A DNA stretch of 64,000 bases, from assembly GCF_000620785.1 (NCBI RefSeq), contig NZ_JIAI01000007.1:368134-432133 (forward strand), read 5' to 3'. Positions 8,320 to 16,551 of the stretch are shown here, piece by piece; positions within the stretch are counted from its first letter, which is position 1, and each line of letters begins with the position of its first letter. The position numbers and the translations under genes are program-made. The notes under the pieces were generated by a model that searched no databases, had not been told where the DNA came from, and worked only from the letters and a program-made list of their open reading frames with translations. The DNA comes from Actinospineispora acaciae DSM 45401. GTDB taxonomy: Bacteria > Actinomycetota > Actinomycetes > Mycobacteriales > Pseudonocardiaceae.

Positions 8320-9145
8320 GCACCGCCTCGGTGCGGGCGCGCGGCGCGGCGTAGTCGGGGTGGCCGCGCAGCACGCTCGCGGCGTCGTGCAGTTGGTGCA
8401 TCTGCCTGGCCGCCCAGGGCACGCCGTCGGTCGTGGGGTGTCCGACCAGGCTGGGGCCGCGCGGGTCCAGCCGGCCGCGCGCCTTCGCCGAGGTGATCCG
8501 GCGCGAGCAGTGGCAGGCCGCGTCCGGGTTGACCAGGCCGCAGTTGCCCTGGACGAACGTCCGGACCTGCCGGCGCGCGCGTTCCAGCCGCTTGCGGTAG
8601 GCCGCCGGCGTGGTCTTCAGGATCCAGCCGGCCTGGTCAGCGGGCAGTTCGAACACCTCGCCGAGGACGTAGACCAGCCGTTCGGGCCGGTCCAGGCACT
8701 GCAGCATGGCCTGGGTGCAGCGCAGCCTGACCTCCTCGGCGAGCAGTTCGGCGTCCGGCCCTGAGTAGTCGGCCAGGCCCTCGACCAGCTCGGCGCCCAG
8801 CTCGTCGAAGGTCAGCTCGCGGCGTTCCATGGTGGTACGGCGGCGCTGGTTGAGCAGGTAGTTCACCGCGATCCGGTACGCCCAGGTGGTCAGCGAGGCC
8901 TCGCCCCGCCAGGACGCCAGCCGGGTCACCACCTTGATCAGGATCTCCTGGGTGGCGTCCTCGGCGTCGGCGGGCAGCCCGGTCATCCGCAGCGCCAGCC
9001 GGTAGACGGCGTCCTGCACGGTCCGGACCACGCGCTCCAGGGCGTCCGCGTCGCCGGCCACCGCCGCGCTCACCAGGGCGGCATCGTCGGTGTCGGCGGC
9101 ATCTGGACCGGTCACGCCCGGCTCGCTCACGGCCGGCTCGCTCAC
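8264..9145 (-). CDS. ECF-type sigma-70 factor with Cys-rich C-terminal extension
   Basis: 293 residues. Region 2 (DAVYRLALRMTGLPADAEDA...WRGEASLTTWAYRIAVNYLL) and region 4 (QAGWILKTTPAAYRKRLERAR) are clear, so it should direct RNA polymerase to specific promoters. The tail has NCGLVNPDAACHCSRR, three Cys in C-x8-C-x-C spacing, followed by about 75 residues with no known domain; a metal- or redox-sensing role is plausible. GTG 9145 overlaps the TGA of the dehalogenase gene by 4 bp. No anti-sigma factor gene is adjacent. Confidence 0.82.
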   Translation of the reverse strand: MSEPAVSEPGVTGPDAADTDDAALVSAAVAGDADALERVVRTVQDAVYRLALRMTGLPADAEDATQEILIKVVTRLASWRGEASLTTWAYRIAVNYLLNQRRRTTMERRELTFDELGAELVEGLADYSGPDAELLAEEVRLRCTQAMLQCLDRPERLVYVLGEVFELPADQAGWILKTTPAAYRKRLERARRQVRTFVQGNCGLVNPDAACHCSRRITSAKARGRLDPRGPSLVGHPTTDGVPWAARQMHQLHDAASVLRGHPDYAAPRARTEAVLTLLRSGRFPLVERQAPP

Positions 9146-9993
9146 GGCCGGTGCCGTCGCAGGAAGCCGGCGACCGCGTCGCCCAGCCGCTCCGGGTGCT
9201 CCTCGGGCACGTGGTGGCCGGCCTCGCCGAGCGACTCCACCTCCAGCCCGGCGATGTGCTCGCGCGCCCACGCCACGCCCTCGGCGGGCACCAACTGCCC
9301 CGGCTCGACGGTCAGCAGCAGCTTGGGCACGCCCGGGCTGGTGGCCAGCCACCGCCCGTAGGCCACCATCCGCTCGGCCACGTCCGCCGGCTCGCCGTCC
9401 AGCGGGATCTCCCGGGGCCAGCGCAGCAGCGGCCGGCGCGACTCCGGATCCGGGTACGCCGCCCGGTAGACGTCCAGGTCCGCCTCGGCCAGACCGGGAA
9501 CCGTCAGCGGCAGCGCCTTCTCGACGAACCAGTTCTCCTCCAGCACCATCCGCTCGCCCACCCCCGGCGTGCGCATGTCCCGGAAGAACCCGACGGCGGC
9601 CGGCGGGTACTCCGCCCAGCTCATCGGCCGCAGGAACGTCTCGACCACCACCAGCCCGCGCACCCGCTCGGGATGTCGCGCGGCCCAGTCCATGGCCAGC
9701 GAGCCGCCCCAGTCGTGCCCGACCAGCACTACCTCGGCCAGCCCCAGCGCGTCGAACCATCCGTCCAGGTAGCGCGCGTGGTCGGCGAACCGGTACTCGA
9801 TGTCCGGCCGCCCGGACCCGCCCATGCCGATCAGGTCCGGCGCCAGGCAGCGCGCGTCACCGCTCACCCTGGGGATCACGTTCCGCCACAGGTACGACGA
9901 CGTCGGGTTGCCGTGCAGGAACACCACCGGCGCGCTGCCGGCGCCCGCTTCCACGAACGCCATCCGCGAGCCCAGTACCTCGATCTCCGCCAT
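9142..9993 (-). CDS. Haloalkane dehalogenase-like alpha/beta hydrolase
   Basis: 283 residues. The oxyanion region HGNPTSSYLWRN (about 27-38) and nucleophile elbow GHDWGG with Asp94 are hallmarks of haloalkane dehalogenases such as LinB/DhaA, which hydrolyse carbon-halogen bonds through an Asp-alkyl intermediate. The base His lies in AGHHVPEE near residue 258. ATG 9993 follows GGGAGG at a good distance. The gene is translationally coupled (GTGA) to the downstream sigma factor, an unusual partner for a catabolic enzyme. Natural substrates of this family are often unknown. Confidence 0.85.
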   Translation of the reverse strand: MAEIEVLGSRMAFVEAGAGSAPVVFLHGNPTSSYLWRNVIPRVSGDARCLAPDLIGMGGSGRPDIEYRFADHARYLDGWFDALGLAEVVLVGHDWGGSLAMDWAARHPERVRGLVVVETFLRPMSWAEYPPAAVGFFRDMRTPGVGERMVLEENWFVEKALPLTVPGLAEADLDVYRAAYPDPESRRPLLRWPREIPLDGEPADVAERMVAYGRWLATSPGVPKLLLTVEPGQLVPAEGVAWAREHIAGLEVESLGEAGHHVPEEHPERLGDAVAGFLRRHRP

Positions 9994-10064
9994 CGTGTCC
10001 TCCCTGGCTGGTTGCTCCTCACCAGGTTGGACACCGCTCGCGGCGGGCCGTGACAACTACCTGG

Positions 10065-11462
10065 TCAGCACCCCAGCAGCCGGGTCGCCAGGTAGTTCTC
10101 CACCTGGTCGAGGGCCACCCGGTCCTGGGACATGGTGTCCCGCTCGCGGACGGTCACGGCGTGGTCGGTCAGGGAGTCGAAGTCGACGGTCACGCAGAAC
10201 GGGGTGCCGATCTCGTCCTGGCGGCGGTAGCGGCGGCCGATGGCGCCGGCGTCGTCGAAGTCGACGTTCCAGTTCCGGCGCAGCGCGGCGGCCAGGTCGC
10301 GGGCCTTCGGCGAGAGGTCGGCGTGCCGGGACAGCGGCAGCACGGCCACCTTGACCGGGGACAGCCGCCGGTCCAGCCGCAGCACCACGCGCTTGTCCAC
10401 CCCGCCCTTGGCGTTCGGCGCCTCGTCCTCGGTGTAGGCGTCGACCAGGAAGGCCATCATCGAGCGGCCCACGCCGGCGGCCGGCTCGATTACGTACGGG
10501 CGGTACCGCGTGCCGCTGGCCTGGTCGTAGTACGACAGGTCCACGCCGGAGTGGTTGGAGTGCGTGGTCAGGTCGAAGTCCGTGCGGTTGGCCACACCCT
10601 CCAGCTCGCCCCACTCCGAGCCGGTGAAGCCGAAGCGGTACTCGATGTCGACGGTGCGCTTCGAGTAGTGCGAGAGCTTCTCCTTGGGGTGCTCGTAGTG
10701 CCGCAGGTTGTCCCTGGCGATGCCCAGGTCGGTGTACCAGTCGGTGCGGGTGTCGATCCAGTACTGGTGCAGCTCCTCGTCCGTGCCCGGCTCGACGAAG
10801 TACTCCATCTCCATCTGCTCGAACTCGCGGGTCCGGAAGATGAAGTTGCCGGGGGTGATCTCGTTGCGGAAGCTCTTGCCCACCTGGCCGATGCCGAACG
10901 GGGGCTTGCGCCGCGAGCTGGTCAGCACGTTGAGGAAGTTGATGAAGATGCCCTGCGCGGTCTCCGGGCGCAGGTAGGCCAGCCCCTCCTCGGACTCCAC
11001 CGGGCCGAGGTAGGTCTTGAGCATCATGTTGAACTCGCGCGGCTCGGTGTACTGGCCTCGGGTGCCGCAGTTCGGACAGGGGACGTCGGACAGGTCGTCC
11101 TCGGTGGCGTCCTTGCCGGTGCGCTCGCTGTACTCCTCGGCGAGCTGGTCGGCGCGGAAGCGCTTGTGGCAGCTGGTGCACTCCACCAGCGGGTCGTGGA
11201 AGGCGTTGACGTGGCCGGACGCCACCCAGACCTGGCGCGGCAGGATCACCGACGAGTCGAGCCCGACGATGTCGTCGCGGCCGGTCACCATGGACCGCCA
11301 CCACTGGCGCTTGATGTTCTCCTTGAGCTCCACGCCGAGCGGGCCGTAGTCCCACGCCGAGCGGGTCCCGCCGTAGATCTCACCGCACGGGAAGACGAAC
11401 CCCCTGCGCTTGCAGAGGGCTACCACGGTGTCGATCGTGCTGGGAGACGGCTTGCTGGGCAC
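10065..11462 (-). CDS. glyS: Glycyl-tRNA synthetase (homodimeric class II)
   Basis: 465 residues, normal for the dimeric bacterial/archaeal-type enzyme. Class II motif 2 is FRNEITPGNFIFRTREFEQM, and a zinc-knuckle pair CTSC...CPNCG lies near residues 105-155. It attaches glycine to tRNA-Gly in the cytoplasm and is essential. The start is GTG 11462 with AGGAG 9 bp upstream. Its divergent position beside an ArsR-Zur operon matches the M. tuberculosis order glyS (Rv2357c), smtB, furB. Confidence 0.96.
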   Translation of the reverse strand: MPSKPSPSTIDTVVALCKRRGFVFPCGEIYGGTRSAWDYGPLGVELKENIKRQWWRSMVTGRDDIVGLDSSVILPRQVWVASGHVNAFHDPLVECTSCHKRFRADQLAEEYSERTGKDATEDDLSDVPCPNCGTRGQYTEPREFNMMLKTYLGPVESEEGLAYLRPETAQGIFINFLNVLTSSRRKPPFGIGQVGKSFRNEITPGNFIFRTREFEQMEMEYFVEPGTDEELHQYWIDTRTDWYTDLGIARDNLRHYEHPKEKLSHYSKRTVDIEYRFGFTGSEWGELEGVANRTDFDLTTHSNHSGVDLSYYDQASGTRYRPYVIEPAAGVGRSMMAFLVDAYTEDEAPNAKGGVDKRVVLRLDRRLSPVKVAVLPLSRHADLSPKARDLAAALRRNWNVDFDDAGAIGRRYRRQDEIGTPFCVTVDFDSLTDHAVTVRERDTMSQDRVALDQVENYLATRLLGC

Positions 11463-11700
11463 GAGAAGAGCTCCTGAACCGGACGTGAAGGAAGAATGCA
11501 CTACCCCGCAAGCGTAGCGAGCCGACACGACAGAGTTACGCCCCGCCCGTCGCGCGACCACTCGCGACCACTCGCGACACTTCGGACGCTCCGCGCGGGC
11601 GCGACACGTCCGCCTGAGGTGACGGCGGCCCTACCATGGGTGAGGCAACACTTACGGCACGCGAATGCCGGGCCCCGGCCCGGGCTGGGAGCGACCCGAT
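11463..11700. other. Divergent intergenic region glyS/arsR with 10-bp tandem repeats
   Basis: This 238-bp spacer separates the glyS and arsR starts. It holds a short tandem array with period 10, GCGACCACTC twice plus a partial third copy (about 11554-11577). No convincing promoter hexamers or Zur-type palindrome were recognised by eye. An in-frame ATG at 11636 would extend the ArsR protein by 22 residues if used. Confidence 0.4.
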
Positions 11701-12145
11701 GACCACGCTTCGTTCGGACGCCGAGCGGCACGCGAGTAGTGGCACTGTGCGGCACGCGAGTGGTGGCACTGTGCGGCACGCGACAGGTGGTACCGAGGTG
11801 ACGGTCGGCACCGAGGTGCACTCGGTCGAGCGCGCGGTGGCACCCCCGGCGCCGCCCCGCCAGCCCGGCACCCTGGCCGCCGCCGGGGACCTGCTGCGCG
11901 CGCTCGCCGCGCCGGTGCGCATCGCGATAGTGCTGCAGCTGCGGGAGTCCGAGCGGTGCGTGCACGAGCTGGTGGACGCCCTGGAGGTGACCCAGCCGCT
12001 GATCAGCCAGCACCTGCGGGTGCTCAAGGCCGCGGGCGTGGTGGAGGGCGAACGCCACGGCCGCGAGGTGGTCTACCGGCTGGTGGACGAGCACCTGGCA
12101 CACATCGTGATGGACGCGGTCGCGCACGCCGAGGAGGACTCGTGA
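11701..12145 (+). CDS. ArsR/SmtB-family metal-responsive repressor
   Basis: 148 residues from ATG 11701. The C-terminal half is a winged helix typical of ArsR proteins (LLRALAAPVRIAIVLQLRES...LISQHLRVLKAAGVVEGERHG). Orthologues beside furB in mycobacteria (Rv2358, SmtB/Zur-operon repressor) release DNA on binding zinc. The N-terminal 50 residues are low-complexity and include an 8-residue repeat, RHASSGTV-RHASGGTV-RHATGGTE, encoded by 24-bp tandem repeats at 11726-11794. His residues in this repeat could bind metal. Its TGA overlaps the zur GTG (GTGA at 12142). Confidence 0.88.
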
Positions 12146-12555
12146 CCGACGTCAGGCAGGCCGCCCGCCCGCGCGCGACCCGGCAGCGGGCGGCGGTGTC
12201 CGCGCTGCTGGACCGGCTCGACGACTTCCGCTCCGCGCAGGAGATCCACGAGGAGCTACGCAAGGACGGCGAGGGCATCGGGCTGACCACCGTCTACCGG
12301 GCGCTGCAGAGCCTGTCCGAGTCCGGCGAGGTGGACGTGCTGCGCACCGACTCCGGCGAGGCCGTCTACCGCCGCTGCTCCACCCACCACCATCACCACC
12401 TGGTCTGCCGCCGCTGCGGGCGCACCGTCGAGGTGGAGGGCCCCACCGTGGAGACCTGGGCCCAACGCGTCGCCGACGAGCACGGCTTCTCCGACGTCAG
12501 CCACACCGTGGAGATCTTCGGCATCTGCGCCGCCTGCCGCCAGCAGGCCCGATGA
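12142..12555 (+). CDS. zur: Zinc uptake regulator Zur (Fur family)
   Basis: 137 residues. The N-terminal winged helix (ATRQRAAVSALLDRLDDFRSA) precedes a dimerisation domain with a His-rich metal site HHHHHLVCRRCG and a closing CxxC pair ICAAC, which together form the structural and regulatory zinc sites. Zur represses zinc-uptake and zinc-sparing genes when zinc is sufficient. Coupling to the ArsR sensor mirrors smtB-furB in mycobacteria. A candidate target in this window is the rpmG-rpsR operon at 26.5 kb. Confidence 0.92.
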   Translation: MTDVRQAARPRATRQRAAVSALLDRLDDFRSAQEIHEELRKDGEGIGLTTVYRALQSLSESGEVDVLRTDSGEAVYRRCSTHHHHHLVCRRCGRTVEVEGPTVETWAQRVADEHGFSDVSHTVEIFGICAACRQQAR

Positions 12556-13484
12556 CGATCCCGGTTCTCCTGGACTGCGACCCCGGCCACGACGACGTGT
12601 TCGCTATCTGGCTCGCGGCCGGCCACCCCGAGATCGACCTGCGCGCGATCACCACCGTGGGCGGCAACGGGACGCTGGCTCACACCACCCACAACGCGCG
12701 CGTGGTGTGCTCGCTCGCGGGCATCACCGGGGTGCCGATCGCGGCCGGCGCCGACCATCCGCTGGTGCGCGCGCTCAACCCGGCGGCGCACATCCACGGC
12801 GCGAACGCGCTCGGCGGCCCGCGGCTGCCCGAGCCCACCCTGGACACCGACCCCCGCCCCGCGCTGGAGCTGATCAGGGACACCCTGGACGCCGCGACCG
12901 AGCCCGTCGTGGTGATCGCCACCGGGCCGCTGACCAACATCGCGCTGTTCCTGCGCTCCTTCCCCGACCGCACCGGGAAGATCAGGGAGATCGTCTGGAT
13001 GGGCGGCTCCACCGGCCGGGGCAACGCCACCCCGTACGCCGAGTTCAACTCCTGGGCGGACCCGGAGGCGGCGGCCGCCGTCGTCGCCGCCGGCCTGCCG
13101 TTCACCATGGTCGGCCTGAACGTCACCCACCAGGTGCTGGCCACCGCCGAGGTCCTGGAGCGCATCGCCGCGATCGGCAACCGGACGTCCGCGTTCGGCG
13201 TGGAACTGCTGCGGTTCTTCAACTCCACCTACGAGGTGGCCGAGGGCATGCCCGCCGCGCCGCTGCACGACCCCGTCACGGTCGCGCTGACCGCCGTCCC
13301 CGGCCTGGTCCAGACCGTCCACACCCGCCTCGACGTGGAACTGACCGGCACCGAGACCGCCGGCGCCACCAGCGTCGACCTGCACGGCACCCTGCGCCGC
13401 CCGCCCAACGCGCACGTCGCCACCAACGTCGACGTCGCCGCCTTCTGGCGCCTGCTCGAAGACGCCATCCGCACCCTGAACTGA
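12552..13484 (+). CDS. Nucleoside hydrolase (IunH/RihA type)
   Basis: 310 residues beginning with the calcium-binding Asp cluster LDCDPGHDDVFA (residues 7-18), the hallmark of inosine-uridine-preferring nucleoside hydrolases, which cleave ribonucleosides to base and ribose for salvage. VVVIATGPLTNIALFLR and the later HDP near the C-terminus complete the active-site pattern. ATG 12552 overlaps the zur stop (ATGA), so it is co-translated with the metal regulators although no functional link is obvious. The gene ends just before palindrome copy 2. Confidence 0.9.
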   Translation: MTIPVLLDCDPGHDDVFAIWLAAGHPEIDLRAITTVGGNGTLAHTTHNARVVCSLAGITGVPIAAGADHPLVRALNPAAHIHGANALGGPRLPEPTLDTDPRPALELIRDTLDAATEPVVVIATGPLTNIALFLRSFPDRTGKIREIVWMGGSTGRGNATPYAEFNSWADPEAAAAVVAAGLPFTMVGLNVTHQVLATAEVLERIAAIGNRTSAFGVELLRFFNSTYEVAEGMPAAPLHDPVTVALTAVPGLVQTVHTRLDVELTGTETAGATSVDLHGTLRRPPNAHVATNVDVAAFWRLLEDAIRTLN

Positions 13485-13506
13485 CCGCGCGTTTCCCCTG
13501 GTCACC

Positions 13507-13554
13507 ACCCGTGAGTGGTTAGGGGTGCTATGGCACCGCTAACCACTCACGGGT
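13507..13554. repeat. Dispersed palindromic repeat, copy 2
   Basis: ACCCGTGAGTGGTTAG and CTAACCACTCACGGGT pair over 16 bp, and the inner GGTGC/GCACC continues the stem after one mismatch. It separates converging genes, and the dienelactone hydrolase stop codon (13547-13549) lies inside the right arm. Confidence 0.92.
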
Positions 13555-14284
13555 TCTGAGCAGCGAAAACTTCGTCGAAGAGGTCGAGCATGGCGCGCCA
13601 GGAGCGGTGGTCGGAGGGCTCGTGGTATCTGATGCCTGGGAGGACGGGGGTGGCGGGGTCGAGCGTGCGCGGGTGGGTGAAGCTGTGCTCGGCGCCGCCG
13701 TAGAGGTTCAGCCGCCAGTCGACGCCGGCGGCGCGCATGTCGGCCTCGAAGGCGGCGCGGTGCTCGGGGGTGACCAGCGGGTCCTCGGAGCCGACGCAGA
13801 CCAGGACCGAGCCGGTGATGTTAGGGCTGTCCTCCGGGCGTGACCAGGCCAGGCCGGGGTGGAAGCCGACGACCGCCTTCAGGTCGGCGCCGGCGCGGGC
13901 GAGCTCGAGGACCATGGTGCCGCCGAAGCAGTAGCCGATGGCGGCCAGCTTCGAGGTATCGGTGCGGGGCTCGGCGGTGAGCTGGTCGAGCCCGGCCTGG
14001 CCGAGCGCGCGGACCCGGTCCAGGTCGGCGCCGAGCTCCTGGACCCTGGGGATGATCTCGTCGGGGTTGGTGTACGCGCGGCCCCCACCGTGGTAGTCCA
14101 GCGCGAACGCGACGTAGCCCAGCTCGGCGAGGCGCTCGGGCCGGTCACGCTGGTGGTCGTCAAGGCCGTTGCCCTCGTGGGCGATCAGCACCCCGGGCCG
14201 CCGGCCGTCCCCGTCCGGCACGGCGAGGCGCCCGCGCATGGTCATCCCGTCCGCGCCGTACTCGATGTCCCTGGTCGTCACCAT
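13547..14284 (-). CDS. Dienelactone hydrolase family protein
   Basis: 245 residues with an alpha/beta-hydrolase fold in which the nucleophile is cysteine (C119 in IGYCFGGTMV), the acid lies in VGSEDPLVTPE and the base in GAEHSFTHP. Classical members hydrolyse dienelactone in chloroaromatic breakdown; most paralogues have unknown substrates. The last codons are supplied by palindrome copy 2. It is divergent from a TetR gene and shares with it an intergenic region that holds a TetR-type operator, so it may belong to the same regulon. Confidence 0.82.
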   Translation of the reverse strand: MVTTRDIEYGADGMTMRGRLAVPDGDGRRPGVLIAHEGNGLDDHQRDRPERLAELGYVAFALDYHGGGRAYTNPDEIIPRVQELGADLDRVRALGQAGLDQLTAEPRTDTSKLAAIGYCFGGTMVLELARAGADLKAVVGFHPGLAWSRPEDSPNITGSVLVCVGSEDPLVTPEHRAAFEADMRAAGVDWRLNLYGGAEHSFTHPRTLDPATPVLPGIRYHEPSDHRSWRAMLDLFDEVFAAQNP

Positions 14285-14352
14285 GCGCGGAGGCTATTGC
14301 CCGCGCCGGGCCTCGGACACCCACGTTCGCGGCGGGCTGACACGGGTAATGG

Positions 14353-14370
14353 TGAGACATGAACGTCTCA
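14353..14370. promoter_or_regulatory. TetR-type operator
   Basis: TGAGAC-ATGAAC-GTCTCA is an 18-bp palindrome with perfect 6-bp arms, 19 bp upstream of the tetR ATG. TGAGAC/GTCTCA half-sites are common for TetR regulators next to MFS exporters in actinobacteria. The site lies between the divergent dienelactone hydrolase and tetR genes. Confidence 0.65.
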
Positions 14371-14389
14371 AATGAGCTACCTTCGTATC

Positions 14390-14938
14390 ATGGCAACGAG
14401 CCGGGAACACGTGCTGCATGCCGCGGCCACGCTGCTGTCGCGGCGGCCGACCGCGTCCATGGCCGAGGTGGCGGAGGCCGCCGGCATCAGCAGGGCCACC
14501 CTGCACCGGCTGGTCCCCGGCCGTGACCAACTGGTCCGCGAGCTGGCCGGGCATGCGCTGGAGGCGGCGATCAAGGCCGTCGCGGACGCCGAGCCGGAGC
14601 GGGGCGAGGCCGTGGACGCCGCGCACCGGGTGGTCGTCGCGCTCGCCCCGATCGCCGACCTCTACGCGTTCCTCAGCGGCGAGAACCAGCTCGACGAGGC
14701 CGGCCCCGAGCTCGACGCGCGGTGGGAGGAGCTGGACGAGCGGATCGTGCGGCTGTTCCGGCGCGGCCAGGAGTCCGGCGCGTTCCGGGTCGACCTGTCG
14801 GCGGAGTGGATGTCGGAGTGCCTGTCCGCGCTGCTCGTCGGCGCCGGGTACGCGGTGCGGATGGGGCGGCTGGCCTCCGGCGACGTGGTGCGCGTGGTGA
14901 CGACGTGCCTGGTGGACGGCGTGCGGAGGCGGTCATGA
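14390..14938 (+). CDS. TetR-family repressor
   Basis: 182 residues from ATG 14390. The N-terminal helix-turn-helix (TASMAEVAEAAGISRATLHRLV, in two helices) is typical of TetR, followed by an all-helical ligand domain. It overlaps the following MFS gene by 4 bp (ATGA), so regulator and exporter are one operon, presumably autorepressed through the 14353 palindrome and induced by the exported compound. Confidence 0.88.
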   Translation: MATSREHVLHAAATLLSRRPTASMAEVAEAAGISRATLHRLVPGRDQLVRELAGHALEAAIKAVADAEPERGEAVDAAHRVVVALAPIADLYAFLSGENQLDEAGPELDARWEELDERIVRLFRRGQESGAFRVDLSAEWMSECLSALLVGAGYAVRMGRLASGDVVRVVTTCLVDGVRRRS

Positions 14939-16446
14939 GCGCGGTGTCCGCACCGCCGAGGTCGCGGTGGGTGGCGCTGGCGACGCTGTCGCTGGCGGTG
15001 CTGCTGATCGCGGTGGACGCCACCGTGCTCGGGCTGGCCGTGCCGTTCCTCGCCGAGGACCTGCGGCCGTCCGCGACCGAGCTGCTCTGGATCGGCGACG
15101 TCTACTCGTTCGTGCTGGCCGGGCTGCTGATCACCATGGGCGGGCTGGGCGACCGGATCGGGCGCAAGCGGTTGCTGCTGATCGGCGCGGCGGTGTTCGG
15201 GGCGGTCTCGGTGCTCGCGGCGTTCGCGCCCAGCGCCGGCACGCTGATCGCCGCGCGGGCGCTGCTCGGGGTCGCGGGCGCGACGCTGATGCCGTCCACG
15301 CTGTCGATCATCCGCAACCTGTTCACCGACGCCAGGGAACGGACGATGGCGATCGGCGTCTGGGGCTCGATGGGCTCGGCGGGCATGGCGATCGGGCCGC
15401 TGGTCGGCGGCGTGCTGTTGGAGCACTTCTGGTGGGGGTCGGTGTTCCTGATCAACGTGCCGGTGATGCTGGTGCTGATCGCGGTGGGCGCGGTCACGCT
15501 GCCGGAGTCGCGCGACCCGAGCCCGGGGCCGTGGGACCTGCCGGGGGCGGCGTTGTCGACGGTCGGCGTGATCGGTGTGGTGTACGCGGTCAAGGAGCTG
15601 GCCGCGGGGGGTGGGTTGCTCGCGGTCGTGGTCGCCGGGGTTGTCGGGGTGCTCGGGCTGGGCGCGTTCGTGCGGCGCCAGCTGCGGCTGCCGGTGCCGC
15701 TGGTGGACGTTCGGCTGTTCGGGCGGCGGCGGTTCTCCGGGGCGGTGATCACCGACGCGCTGGCCATGTTCGGGCTGTCCGGGTTGGCGTTCTTCATCTC
15801 CCAGTTCCTGCAGCTGGTGCAGGGGCTCGGGCCGCTGGAGGCCGGGCTGCGGGAGCTGCCGCTGGTCGCCGGGGCGGTGGTCGGCGGGCTGTTGGCCGGG
15901 GTGCTGGCGGCGCGGTGGACGGCGCGGCCGGTGGTGGTGCTCGGGCAGGCGGCGATGGGGCTCGCGCTCGCGGCGGTGTTGTTGCTGCGGGCGGATACCG
16001 GGTTTCTCCCGATCGGGGTTGTGCTGGCGGTGGCCGGTCTCGGTGCTGGCGCGGCGTTCACCTTGACCGCGGACATCGTGCTGGCCAGCGTGCCCAAGGA
16101 GAAGGCGGGCGCGGCGTCCGGCGTCGCGGAGACGGCGTACGAGCTGGGCACGGCGTTGGGCATCGCGCTGCTCGGGTCGGTGATCACGGCGTGGTACCGG
16201 GCCGGGATCGGGCTGCCGGCCGGCGTGCCCGAGCCGGCGCTCGCCTCGGCGCGCGACTCGCTCGGTGGGGCGCATGCCGTTGCGGGGACGTTGCCACCGG
16301 AGGTCGGCGGCCCACTGCTGCGGGCGGCGCGGGAGGCGTTCGTGGACGGGCTCGGGGCGGCGTCCGGGTTCGCCGCGGTGCTGCTGTTCGCCGCCGCGGG
16401 CGCGGCCTGGCTGATGCTGCGCGAGCCCGCACGCCGTCCGCGCTGA
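14935..16446 (+). CDS. DHA2-type MFS exporter (SmvA/QacA-like)
   Basis: 503 residues with fourteen predicted membrane segments. The motif DRIGRKRLLLIG after helix 2 and GVAGATLMPSTLSIIRNLF around helix 4-5 are characteristic of the DHA2 drug:H+ antiporters QacA, SmvA and LfrA. It probably exports cationic or lipophilic toxins. Translation is coupled to the preceding TetR gene, which is its likely regulator. Confidence 0.88.
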   Translation: MSAVSAPPRSRWVALATLSLAVLLIAVDATVLGLAVPFLAEDLRPSATELLWIGDVYSFVLAGLLITMGGLGDRIGRKRLLLIGAAVFGAVSVLAAFAPSAGTLIAARALLGVAGATLMPSTLSIIRNLFTDARERTMAIGVWGSMGSAGMAIGPLVGGVLLEHFWWGSVFLINVPVMLVLIAVGAVTLPESRDPSPGPWDLPGAALSTVGVIGVVYAVKELAAGGGLLAVVVAGVVGVLGLGAFVRRQLRLPVPLVDVRLFGRRRFSGAVITDALAMFGLSGLAFFISQFLQLVQGLGPLEAGLRELPLVAGAVVGGLLAGVLAARWTARPVVVLGQAAMGLALAAVLLLRADTGFLPIGVVLAVAGLGAGAAFTLTADIVLASVPKEKAGAASGVAETAYELGTALGIALLGSVITAWYRAGIGLPAGVPEPALASARDSLGGAHAVAGTLPPEVGGPLLRAAREAFVDGLGAASGFAAVLLFAAAGAAWLMLREPARRPR

Positions 16447-16482
16447 GGCTCACCGCATCGAGGCGGCCCGCGCGTGAACCCG

Positions 16483-16502
16483 CGGTATGACGCCGCGGTG
16501 GG
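16483..16502. promoter_or_regulatory. Short inverted repeat upstream of MMPL gene
   Basis: Two CCGCGG hexamers separated by 7 bp lie in the 105-bp gap between the MFS and MMPL genes. It may be an operator or simply the GC-rich background; no promoter hexamers are clear. Confidence 0.25.
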
Positions 16503-16551
16503 TACGGCGGTGTGACGACTCGGGCCTGGTAGTCCACTTAGCGTCACCGGC

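Noticed and set aside
9090..11477. A 795-codon plus-strand frame across the dehalogenase and glyS genes
   Set aside because: It runs opposite two well-identified genes, and its composition is low-complexity Arg/Pro/Ala then Val/Gly/His.
11636..11700. Longer ArsR start at ATG 11636
   Set aside because: The added 22 residues are unlike the family, and ATG 11701 leaves a complete domain; the longer start remains possible but is not favoured.
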